Below are positions 50,932 through 58,054 of a DNA stretch of 64,000 bases, piece by piece. This DNA comes from Pseudomonas prosekii (GTDB taxonomy: Bacteria > Pseudomonadota > Gammaproteobacteria > Pseudomonadales > Pseudomonadaceae): positions 1,860,001-1,924,000 of the forward strand of contig NZ_LT629762.1 of NCBI RefSeq assembly GCF_900105155.1, read 5' to 3'. How positions within the stretch are numbered: position 1 is the stretch's first letter; every line of letters begins with the position of its first letter. The position numbers and the translations under genes are program-made. Below the pieces are notes generated by a model. It searched no databases. It was given only the letters and a program-made list of their open reading frames with translations, and was not told the DNA's origin.

Positions 50932-52317
50932 ATGCCTTGTCCCGACCTCAAGACCCTGACGGTCGTGATCAGTGATGCCGAGATTCGCCGCCACACTGGC
51001 GGCGAAATTCGTCAACTGCGCGACATCCGTCACCCCGAACTCAGATTCCGCTACTCCACCACCGACCGCAACAAGGGCGCCTGGCATGTCGTCGTGCGTG
51101 GCAAGTGGGGCAAAGCCGGTAATTATCCCAGCATCAGTGCCAAACTGATGATTAGCACACTGCCGACGATCCTGGCACGACGCGCAGTCGATCCCAAGGC
51201 AGCCTCCACCACCACCGCCTGGCGCACCGTTGGAGAGGTGCTGACCTGGTACGCCGATCGTATGGGGCGGGACCGGGGGTTGTCGGCCAAACGAAAAGCC
51301 AGTGTTCAGTCAGCCTTGCGCTGTCATCTGGTACCACGCCTTCAGGATGTCACGCTGGCAAACCTTGACCGTGCCAGTCTCGACCGCCTGCTGATGTGGC
51401 CCATGCAAGAGCGTTACTCGTTGTCATTCGTGCGTTCGGTGTATGGCGTGCTGGCGGTCGCCTTCCGGCAAGCCATGCGCCTTGGCCTGATCACCGCCAA
51501 TCCCATGGCCGACCTCAAGTACACCGACTTCGTACAGACCCGCATCAAGCCCAAGCCCGCCCGGTTACGCGGTGATGACCTACCAACGCTTCTGCACGCC
51601 CTGACCGAACGGATCGAACATGCACCGCTGGAATCGATGCTCGCGTTGATGATGCTCTGTCATGGCACCCGACTGGGCGAAACGAGGCTGGCTCGTTGGA
51701 AGAACCTCAACCTCACCACCCGCCAGTGGTTTATCCCCGCACCGGACACCAAGACCAAAGCCGAGCACACGCTGCCACTGACCGAGCAAGCCTGCGCCCT
51801 GATCGAGCGCTACCGGACCATACAGCAAACAGCAGGGTATCAAGGGCCGCTCCTGTTCCCTGGACGCACTGGTACGGCGATTAGTGCCACCAACGCCAGC
51901 ACCCTGTTTGCCGGTTTGGCCAAGGGTTCATGGTCGAGCCATGACCTGCGCAAAGTGGCTCGTACCGCCTGGGCTGATCTAGGCGTGGATTACATGGTGG
52001 GCGAAATGCTGCTGAACCACGCCATGAAAGACCTGGATGCGACCTACATCCACACCACTGCCGAGGGCATGAAGCGCAAGGCTCTGGAGACGTGGCACAA
52101 CCACCTCGACCACCACGGCTTCACTGCCTTGCACGGTGGGACATATGCGGGACACGCGGTAGAGGCATCACCCACGCAGACCAGTATCAGCGTGGCCTCC
52201 ATCGATTCTCCATATCCATCCCAAGGGAGGATGCGAAACGATGAGGCCGGGGGCAATCCTAGAGCTGAAGCGCGGCAAGAAGTCTGGGGGCATTTCACCC
52301 AGTGGACGGACGTATGA
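50932..52317 (+). CDS. second tyrosine recombinase
   Basis: The 461-residue protein has an N-terminal arm-binding-like domain (ELRFRYSTTDRNKGAWHVVV), a core-binding domain and catalytic residues Arg247 (CHGTRLGETRLARW), His337 and Arg340 (SHDLRKVART), His363 (LLNHAMKD) and Tyr372 (ATYIHT). All appear intact. The C-terminal 60 residues are unstructured. The start is ATG 50932, 28 bases after the capsid gene. It is distinct from the ssrA-side integrase and lies at the opposite end of the island. Confidence 0.88.
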   Translation: MPCPDLKTLTVVISDAEIRRHTGGEIRQLRDIRHPELRFRYSTTDRNKGAWHVVVRGKWGKAGNYPSISAKLMISTLPTILARRAVDPKAASTTTAWRTVGEVLTWYADRMGRDRGLSAKRKASVQSALRCHLVPRLQDVTLANLDRASLDRLLMWPMQERYSLSFVRSVYGVLAVAFRQAMRLGLITANPMADLKYTDFVQTRIKPKPARLRGDDLPTLLHALTERIEHAPLESMLALMMLCHGTRLGETRLARWKNLNLTTRQWFIPAPDTKTKAEHTLPLTEQACALIERYRTIQQTAGYQGPLLFPGRTGTAISATNASTLFAGLAKGSWSSHDLRKVARTAWADLGVDYMVGEMLLNHAMKDLDATYIHTTAEGMKRKALETWHNHLDHHGFTALHGGTYAGHAVEASPTQTSISVASIDSPYPSQGRMRNDEAGGNPRAEARQEVWGHFTQWTDV

Positions 52318-52333
52318 GCCAAGAGCTTTTGTC

Positions 52334-52411
52334 CAGTCGTGCCCTTGTGCCCTCAGTTGTGCCCACCCTTGGACATGGGCACGACTGCATAAAAAGGGCA
52401 CGACTGGAGCA
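52334..52411 (-). repeat. 78-bp inverted repeat, right copy
   Basis: This is the inverted partner of 45801-45878, with five mismatches in 78 and no gap. It keeps the four 11-bp units (CAGTCGTGCCC and inverted GGGCACGACTG). It starts 16 bases after the second recombinase gene. Confidence 0.9.
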
Positions 52412-52519
52412 ACACGCGCAAAACAGGTGCCGCGCGCTCAAGTCGAATTCTGTGCAAATTGGCGGAACAGGCCATGCGAGCAGCCAGACAAAAAAAGCAA
52501 AAGGTACTCCCGGCCCCCT

Positions 52520-52533
52520 CCCCCTATAGGGGG
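52520..52533. other. perfect palindrome, candidate packaging-site region
   Basis: CCCCCTATAGGGGG is a perfect 14-base palindrome within an outer GGCCCC...GGGCC pair (52513-52544). Such C/G-rich symmetric stretches occur near cos sites of lambdoid and HK97-like phages. The packaging role is only a suggestion. Confidence 0.35.
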
Positions 52534-52622
52534 TAATTCGGGCCCCGCTCGTTCGCTATGTATGACCTCGTTTCGGTGGTTGGTTGTTGTTTAGTTGAAG
52601 CAACCAAAGCCCCACCCCATAA

Positions 52623-52787
52623 GGGTTTCACCCCAGATCTTATGCAACGGAGGCTGAATTTGCCCCGCTGACACCACAACCGACAGGTTGGTCTGAGTTG
52701 GTTGGCACGTTTCGCGACGCACTTTCGGAATATTGGACGCGGGTTCAGATGCTTAATGAGGATTCAAACCGCCAGCGTTACGCGTAA
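52623..52787 (+). pseudogene. remnant of a small phage-type gene
   Basis: A 54-codon open frame without a start codon until near its end reads like real protein (PTGWSELVGTFRDALSEYWT, then RVQMLNEDSNRQRYA, stop). No ATG, GTG or TTG start with a ribosome site precedes it. It looks like the 3' end of a gene whose front was lost, perhaps when the right end was rearranged. Confidence 0.4.
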
Positions 52788-52925
52788 CGGCCAGATGCAG
52801 GAATATGATGACTGGTCATTTTTCTTATCTGACACGGCACAGCAACCAGCAGCGTGTATGCCACTGTGTATGCCTTGAATCACACAGCCACACCAAACCC
52901 AATGCTTACGGGGACATTTCAGTCC

Positions 52926-52952
52926 GGTTCAAACGTCCCCGGCCCACCAAAT
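52926..52952 (+). repeat. degenerate copy of the ssrA 3' end (attR candidate)
   Basis: GGTTCAAAcgTCCCCGGC, then CCACCAAAT, matches the tmRNA T-arm and 3' end (about 43145-43172) with a few changes and a missing T. Downstream, the terminator region is also similar. This is the best candidate for the right attachment site. Confidence 0.65.
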
Positions 52953-52993
52953 TAGCTGTTTAGACCTGTCTCGGACAGTCTACGAAACACCTC

Positions 52994-53021
52994 AAGAAGC
53001 CCGCCTAGTGCGGGCTTTCTT
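52994..53021 (+). terminator. ssrA-type terminator, right copy
   Basis: AAGAAGCCCGC pairs with GCGGGCTTTCTT around CTAGT. It is nearly identical to 43213-43240 and preceded by a related GAAACACCTC sequence. It is likely the original ssrA terminator displaced by the insertion. Confidence 0.75.
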
Positions 53022-53285
53022 GTTTCTGGCAATCCACCCTCGTCCAATATCTTCACGCTTCAGAGCCGTTGCCGCAAATGCTTGGCCACGACCTAGGTGG
53101 CTTTCACCTGCCTAGCGACCGCCCAGGCCGTTTCTTTGCATTCGTTTCACCCCCACCGACAACGCGATCAGAGCGGGAATGACGCTTATTGAGAGCCACC
53201 TGACACGCAAAAAATAGCGCTGAACTTGCAAGCAGGTCCGCCTATCTCAATAACTACGCACCGCACACTGAATAGAGGAAATACG

Positions 53286-53651
53286 ATGTCCAAACTCGCA
53301 GAATTTCGTCAGTTGGAAAAGCATCTTGCCGAGCAACTCAAGGCATTGGAGGCGATGAAGGGTAATGACGGACTGAAGAAGGAAATCGAGTTCGAGACCA
53401 AGCTGCGCAAGCTGCTCGAACAGTACGGTTTTAGTCTGAATCACATCATCAATCTGCTGGAACCGAAGACCACGGCCCGACGCCAAACTGCATCACCTGT
53501 CGCCAAGACGCGCAAACCACGCGGCCTCAAGGTGTATAAAAACCCGAAGACCGGTGAAGTCATCGAAACCAAGGGCGGCAATCACAAAGCATTGAAAGAG
53601 TGGAAAGCAGAGCACGGTGCCGACGTCGTCGAGGGCTGGCTGAAGAAGTAA
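53286..53651 (+). CDS. mvaT: MvaT-family H-NS-like protein
   Basis: MvaT-family proteins are the Pseudomonas functional counterparts of H-NS and silence A/T-rich and horizontally acquired DNA. The 121-residue product from ATG 53286 (AGAGGAAATACG upstream) has the N-terminal oligomerisation coiled coil (MSKLAEFRQLEKHLAEQLKA) and the C-terminal AT-hook-like DNA-binding domain (KVYKNPKTGEVIETKGGNHK, ending EGWLKK). Pseudomonads carry several paralogues, so mvaT versus mvaU/mvaV cannot be settled here. It lies right outside the island, with its own terminator. Confidence 0.92.
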   Translation: MSKLAEFRQLEKHLAEQLKALEAMKGNDGLKKEIEFETKLRKLLEQYGFSLNHIINLLEPKTTARRQTASPVAKTRKPRGLKVYKNPKTGEVIETKGGNHKALKEWKAEHGADVVEGWLKK

Positions 53652-53663
53652 AAGCTTTACCTG

Positions 53664-53689
53664 AAAAAGGGCCCAGATGGGCCCTTTTT
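53664..53689 (+). terminator. terminator of mvaT
   Basis: AAAAAGGGCCC pairs with GGGCCCTTTTT around AGAT, 12 bases after the stop, with a perfect T-run. Confidence 0.92.
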
Positions 53690-53777
53690 AGTTTTTACCG
53701 CCAATTGAATACGGCTATTTCGCTCCGTGCTGCGCGTGAGGCTTTGACGGTCTATGCAACGGTCGACCACGGTCAGC

Positions 53778-54644
53778 TCAACGCCCCAAAGATTCAAATC
53801 CCAACAACACCTGAAAATCACTCTCGCCCAAAATGCGAATGTTCTGCCCCTTGGCAATCAGCTCCTCAGCCTTCACATGTTTCGAGCTCCTGTCTTTCCC
53901 CGCCAATCGCCCAATATCCTGATCGCCGACGACCAGCAAAGTGGTGTGCTTCGTCACTCCACTCCCGATTTCACACCCCCCAGAAGCAGCCAGTTCAGCC
54001 GCCTCTCTGCGAGGGATGGACAGCGCCCCAGTGAACACCACGACATTGCCGGCCAATTCCCCATTCGGATTGATGACCAGTTGGTTGAACGAGCGCAGAA
54101 CATTTGCCAGTGGCTGGTTAGCGAGCGAACACCAATCTGCCGCCGTCAAGCCTGTGTGAGTCATTGCATGGACCAGAATTTCCCCGGCTGCACGCGCGTC
54201 CTCCACAGCATCGTGATGCTCGAAGGAAATGCCCAAAGTGGTCGCGAGGTTTTTCAGGCCGTAGCCCGATTGCGAAAACTCGCTCCAGGTGCGGCGCGCA
54301 ACTCTTGCGGTGTCCAGCCACGAGCAGTCGAAATGCGCCAAACCTGCGTTCTGGCAGGCTCGCAGCGTTGCAGTTCGATCGAAGGGCATGTGACTTGCGA
54401 CGATTTGATGGGTAACGAATGGCAATATTTGTGGATAGACCTGCGCCCAGGATGGCGCCGAAGCCACCATGCTTTCATCAATGCCATGCACGGCGGAGTT
54501 CATTGGGTGAAAGTAGTCCTCTGGATTGACCAGCGAACTCCAGGTCTGGTGAAGTTTCCCACCTCTGAATACCGCAATTCCTACCTGGCAAATACTCGCG
54601 AGGTTGGGGTTGGCTGTTTCGACATCGATAACCGTGAAATCCAT
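53778..54644 (-). CDS. DnaQ-like exonuclease with C-terminal BRCT domain
   Basis: The 288-residue product from ATG 54644 (MDFTVIDVETANPNLASICQ) has the 3'-5' exonuclease (DEDDh) motifs: Exo I VIDVETAN, Exo II around SHMPFDRTATL, and Exo III HHDAVEDARAAGEIL. A BRCT domain follows (ELAGNVVVFTGALSIPRREA, then GVTKHTTLLVVGDQDIG). The pairing resembles polymerase III epsilon-like proteins with the BRCT module of DNA ligase. It is probably involved in DNA repair or nucleic-acid trimming. It is monocistronic. Confidence 0.88.
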   Translation of the reverse strand: MDFTVIDVETANPNLASICQVGIAVFRGGKLHQTWSSLVNPEDYFHPMNSAVHGIDESMVASAPSWAQVYPQILPFVTHQIVASHMPFDRTATLRACQNAGLAHFDCSWLDTARVARRTWSEFSQSGYGLKNLATTLGISFEHHDAVEDARAAGEILVHAMTHTGLTAADWCSLANQPLANVLRSFNQLVINPNGELAGNVVVFTGALSIPRREAAELAASGGCEIGSGVTKHTTLLVVGDQDIGRLAGKDRSSKHVKAEELIAKGQNIRILGESDFQVLLGFESLGR

Positions 54645-54868
54645 TTCTCTCACCCGCGCCTGAATTGTCCCGTGAGAATAGAGAGGTTATTGGCTAAAGC
54701 CCGGATTTTTTCAGTTCGATGAACCGCGAACACACGTCCTAGGAAATTTCCCGCAAGCTGCGGCGAACTCCATGAACTACCGAGCGCACTTGCGAGCAGA
54801 TAACCTGATTTTTTGCTGCCAACCGGCACGCCGAAAAGCGCAGGAAACCTGACTTCCGGAGTTCTTCC

Positions 54869-55237
54869 TTGAAAAAGATCAGCCCAGATTCAACTGAAAA
54901 TACCGTGCTTGCAGAACCCGACACCACCGACCAGAGCGCAAACCCCGCCGTCGCTCAACCTCCGACCAGCGCTCGCGTGCGAACCCCGAGACTGGTTGAC
55001 CCGATGACCTGCATCTTCGAGGTCCAGCCGGACGCCGATGCGATCACGATGCTCGATCACGCCAGCCAGAATCTGGCGCTGGTCAAAGCCTTGGTGAGAG
55101 AGCTGATGACGCAAATGGAAGGCCGGGACCGCAACACGGTCGTGGTGATTGGCAAGTTGGCCATGTTGAGCGAGATCTTGATCAACCGGGCGCTGAAGAA
55201 TCTTGAAGCTCGGGGGCAAACGCCGGTTTTTCATTAA
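54869..55237 (+). CDS. DUF6124-family protein
   Basis: The 122-residue protein starts at TTG 54869 (MKKISPDSTENTVLAEP) with GGAG eight bases ahead. A disordered Pro/Thr-rich first half is followed by the conserved helical part (CIFEVQPDADAITMLDHASQ, then VVIGKLAMLSEILINRALKN). This family is common and often present in multiple copies in fluorescens-group Pseudomonas; no function is known. It is convergent with hipA. Confidence 0.8.
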   Translation: MKKISPDSTENTVLAEPDTTDQSANPAVAQPPTSARVRTPRLVDPMTCIFEVQPDADAITMLDHASQNLALVKALVRELMTQMEGRDRNTVVVIGKLAMLSEILINRALKNLEARGQTPVFH

Positions 55238-55269
55238 GCGTTCGTGAAATGCCGTTACCGGCGTTGGGC

Positions 55270-56469
55270 CTATCTGAACGTTAACGCGAAAGGTGCGGCG
55301 GACTCTTCAATGGAACTGACCACGTGGGGCGCCTGCTCTCTGTACTCGGGATAACTGCCAAGGGTTTTTTCGAGCGCTGTAAGCAGCCGCTGAATGCGCT
55401 CTTTGGGATGCTCTACGTCACAGGTATGTGCAAACTCCAATAAGCCCTGACGGGAGGCGAACATTGATTTGTTGCCCGCCAGGTCCAACGCCAACACATC
55501 TTCTGGGATGTAAGCGGTGGTGTTGACGATGTCATAGGCGGGAGCGAGTCGTGCATCGCGCTGCGTTGGCTCGGAATAGAGCAAACCGAAGTTTTTCAAA
55601 TGCGCGTCGCCGTTTCCGACGATGCAACTGAGCGCCACGCTATCAAATAGTTGATCAAGCGATGAACGCTGATGCTCCGCCGGACAAAACAGCCGTATTG
55701 CTTTGGCGATGGCGGCGTAGCTTTTGCTGTATTTCTGATCGGCCGAGAGGCCCATTAGCGCCGCCATGTCTTCGAAGCCGATTGGATTAAGTTGCGGGTC
55801 GCGGTCAAAGCGGCGCATGACGAACAGTTTGGAGTTATCAGAGAGGTAAAACTCCGGTGCCGGGATGCCTGCCTCCTTGGCGATGGACATGCAAAGAAAC
55901 TCATTGATCGCAAGGCCCGGAAATTCGTCCCGGCCACTTTTAATGATCAGATCAGATGTCTTCGTGGTTACGCGGGACAGCTCAGAGCCTCGCTGTTCGG
56001 GCACCAATACCTTGGGCTGAACGCCCGAAATACCGGCTCGCAGGATATAGCGATCAAGAAGGTCGGCGAAGATGTCCTCAGCGCCATCCCACGCCAGAAT
56101 TTCTTCGAGTTTTTCACCTTTGAATTGCTGTTCCCCGAGCAATACGTCGATCGCGTCAGAACGAACCTGCACTCGGCCAATGGGCGAGCTGCTACCGGAG
56201 AGTGCCAACAACATCATCGGGTCGATGTTTACCGTTTTGGCCAGGCGATTACGCAGTTGTTCCAGCACGTAGCCTTCCGGGAGATTCATCTGAAAGATCG
56301 GGTGCAGATCTCGTCGGCGGAATTCGTCAGGTCGTACAGGCATCGACAGACTGATCGCCATCGGCGGCAACGCGTCTTCGTGGTAACGGAAAATGAAGTC
56401 CTCAGCGCTGGTAAAAACACTGCCGCTACTGCCGTCAGGTGTGCTGACTTTGAGAGTGACCATCTTCAT
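55270..56469 (-). CDS. hipA: HipA-like serine/threonine kinase toxin
   Basis: The 399-residue HipA-family kinase can cause growth arrest by phosphorylating a translation factor (GltX in E. coli). The N-terminal subdomain has FRYHEDALPPMAISLSMPV, the ATP/P-loop-like SGVQPKVLVP, the catalytic loop GNGDAHLKNFGLL and the metal-binding Asp in APAYDIVNTT. All core residues are present. It is some 40 residues shorter than E. coli HipA. The start at 56469 overlaps the hipB stop by four bases. Confidence 0.88.
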   Translation of the reverse strand: MKMVTLKVSTPDGSSGSVFTSAEDFIFRYHEDALPPMAISLSMPVRPDEFRRRDLHPIFQMNLPEGYVLEQLRNRLAKTVNIDPMMLLALSGSSSPIGRVQVRSDAIDVLLGEQQFKGEKLEEILAWDGAEDIFADLLDRYILRAGISGVQPKVLVPEQRGSELSRVTTKTSDLIIKSGRDEFPGLAINEFLCMSIAKEAGIPAPEFYLSDNSKLFVMRRFDRDPQLNPIGFEDMAALMGLSADQKYSKSYAAIAKAIRLFCPAEHQRSSLDQLFDSVALSCIVGNGDAHLKNFGLLYSEPTQRDARLAPAYDIVNTTAYIPEDVLALDLAGNKSMFASRQGLLEFAHTCDVEHPKERIQRLLTALEKTLGSYPEYREQAPHVVSSIEESAAPFALTFR

Positions 56470-56717
56470 TTGAACAACTCTCCAAGCTCTTCAAGGGTCG
56501 GCATGGCGGCGGGGAGCACCGCCAATTCGCAATCAAGAGCGCCAAGGACTCGCGCATACGCCAGCATGCCAATTGAAGGACTGCCCTTTTCTACAGCAAT
56601 GACTTTTTGCCGCGTCAGACCAGCGAGCTCGGCGAGACTGGCCTGCGTGAGGCCGCGGTTAAGGCGTTTTTCGCGGATCTGTTTCGCAAGCCGTGAAATG
56701 AGCAGATAGCAGTCCAT
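56466..56717 (-). CDS. hipB: HipB-like antitoxin, HTH regulator
   Basis: The 83-residue protein has an XRE-type helix-turn-helix (IREKRLNRGLTQASLAELAG, LTRQKVIAVEKG). It would bind and neutralise HipA and repress the operon. Upstream, CGTTAC (56722-56727) and GTAACG (56748-56753) form a spaced inverted pair that could be the operator. It is cotranscribed with hipA by an ATGA overlap. Confidence 0.87.
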   Translation of the reverse strand: MDCYLLISRLAKQIREKRLNRGLTQASLAELAGLTRQKVIAVEKGSPSIGMLAYARVLGALDCELAVLPAAMPTLEELGELFK

Positions 56718-56868
56718 GTTCCGTTACCGTGACATTGAGCGACGAATGTAACGCATACGTAACCTTGCGACGAGCAATATTATCGATGAAACCACATGAA
56801 TTTTTCTTCACCCCAACACCCCGCCCCATCGGATACATTGCCCTCGCTCATTCAAGAAACTACGGTTT

Positions 56869-56894
56869 GCCCGCCCTCCCGCGGGCTTTTTTTT
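56869..56894 (+). terminator. strong rightward terminator with no obvious gene upstream
   Basis: GCCCGC pairs with GCGGGC around CCTCCC, followed by eight T residues on the plus strand. The nearest plus-strand frame is a 36-codon ORF at 56797-56907 that runs through the hairpin. It may end a small RNA or a leader transcript. Confidence 0.6.
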
Positions 56895-56915
56895 GCCCGC
56901 GATTAACCGCCTCGC

Positions 56916-57446
56916 CTACGCCCCTTTCAAGCGATACAGATACGTATCCTGAACCCCATGCAGTTCCGTGTGCCGCGCGCGCTTGAATATGCGGATCAAC
57001 GCAAAACCCGCCGCCACCGCCAACCGCTGACTCGCCAGGTTCGCCGAGGACGTTGTCAGATAAAAAACATCGCCCGGCAAATTACCGATCAACGCCGTCA
57101 GCGCCCGCCGCATATAACCCTTGCCGGCAAACTCAGTGTTAGCCCAATAACCCACCTCATGCCGATTGCGACCGCGCGGGATCAAGCCAATGCAGCCAAC
57201 CATCGCCTCGCCATCGCCGGCAACAATAAAAAACCGCCGCTCGCCAGTCTCGCTAGTGAATTCATCAACCGAGCGCAACATGAACGCCCGCGCCTCGTCC
57301 TCAGAGGTAAAGGATTTCGCCCAAGGCAAAAACTCCGAATGCACGGCAAAGCTGTCATTTAACGCTCGCTGCAGCGCCACGGATAACGCAGGATCCGGCG
57401 CCCGCAAACTTACTGGAGACCGGCACTGAGTTAATAAAACGTCCAT
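56916..57446 (-). CDS. GNAT acetyltransferase
   Basis: The 176-residue protein is of the RimJ/RimL-like GNAT family: ERRFFIVAGDGEAMVGCIGL, then the acetyl-CoA loop EVGYWANTEFAGKGYMRRAL, then TTSSANLASQRLAVAAGFAL. The substrate is unknown; ribosomal protein N-termini or small molecules are typical. It starts at ATG 57446 and stands alone. Confidence 0.85.
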   Translation of the reverse strand: MDVLLTQCRSPVSLRAPDPALSVALQRALNDSFAVHSEFLPWAKSFTSEDEARAFMLRSVDEFTSETGERRFFIVAGDGEAMVGCIGLIPRGRNRHEVGYWANTEFAGKGYMRRALTALIGNLPGDVFYLTTSSANLASQRLAVAAGFALIRIFKRARHTELHGVQDTYLYRLKGA

Positions 57447-57619
57447 ATTTCATCCTTCAATTTCGGTCCATCTTCACTGATATCAACGACCTATGGCCTG
57501 CGAAGTTTAGGTCGGCAATGTTCATAAAATCGGCATGAGTAATCAGAGTTGATGCAACTAACGACCTGCATGCTCATAGGGTGTACCATCGCTGCCTGTC
57601 AATCAGATATCAGTTAGCC

Positions 57620-58054
57620 ATGCCCACGCTAAGCGAAGAGAGCCGCCAGATCGTAGCTTCTCTGGCGCACCGTGTTGGCCCTAACGCTGACACTGCAAGC
57701 ATCGCCCAGGCGATCGTTTCGACCTTGCAGGAGATGGACGCAGCCCTTACGCCGATCATTGGCCACCAAGGGGTTGTCGCGTTGTACCGCCGCAGCATCC
57801 ACCTGTGCGTCTCCAATCAGCCGCGTTTGGCCAGCATTTACGACAGCGTCCAAGCGGCGTGGGACCTGATTGCGCTCCAATCCGTACTCGTCAAGCAAAG
57901 CGAGGTCGATGCGCTGTTTTTCGGTGAAGTGCTGCTGACCACGTTTTATGAACTACTGACCACCCTGATCGGGCCCTCGCTCACCGCACGTTTGCTTCGT
58001 TGCGTGTGGGAACCTTCTTTGAGCGACACCCCTTCGCAGGAAACTTCGCCATGA
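57620..58054 (+). CDS. unknown helical protein, first gene of a KaiC-kinase cassette
   Basis: The 144-residue soluble protein (MPTLSEESRQIVASLAHRVG) looks all-helical, with DAALTPIIGHQGVVALYRRS and EVLLTTFYELLTTLIGPSLT. It shows no thioredoxin-like KaiB fold and no clear KaiA similarity. Its stop overlaps the kaiC-like start by four bases, so the products are probably made in fixed ratio and may interact. Function unknown. Confidence 0.75.
   Translation: MPTLSEESRQIVASLAHRVGPNADTASIAQAIVSTLQEMDAALTPIIGHQGVVALYRRSIHLCVSNQPRLASIYDSVQAAWDLIALQSVLVKQSEVDALFFGEVLLTTFYELLTTLIGPSLTARLLRCVWEPSLSDTPSQETSP

Larger units (their letters stand above)
43170..52952 (+). mobile_element. satellite-like genomic island integrated at the 3' end of ssrA
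   Basis: The island starts right after the tmRNA CCA and ends at a degenerate copy of the ssrA 3' end (52926-52952). All its genes point the same way: P4-type integrase, unknown gene, AlpA, Ash-like frame, DUF3077-like protein, CHC2 zinc domain, RepA-type ATPase, three small proteins, protease-capsid fusion, second tyrosine recombinase. The integrase-AlpA-primase-helicase order is that of P4-like satellites and Gram-negative PICIs. No terminase, portal, tail or lysis genes are present. Two 78-base inverted repeats bracket the AlpA-to-recombinase block. The exact right boundary is inferred. Confidence 0.85.
52318..53285. other. island right end and flank, mostly noncoding
   Basis: This stretch of about 970 bases has no convincing complete gene. 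It holds the right iteron repeat (52334-52411), a 14-base palindrome in a C/G-rich setting (52520-52533), an open coding remnant (52623-52787), a second CGTTACGCGTAACG palindrome (52776-52789), the degenerate ssrA end (52926-52952) and the native-looking ssrA terminator (52994-53021). From 53022 to 53285 nothing is seen except the upstream region of mvaT. Confidence 0.7.

Noticed and set aside
45801..52411. Possible CRISPR array or IS ends formed by the repeats
   Set aside because: There are only two 78-bp copies 6.5 kb apart, with no spacers and no cas genes. Inverted ends of an IS would flank a transposase with target duplication, which is not seen.
52241..52594. 117-codon frame over the right iteron repeat
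   Set aside because: Its matching segment comes from the inverted repeat being open in several frames. The same repeat at 45.8 kb is read in unrelated frames, so repeat structure explains it better than a protein.
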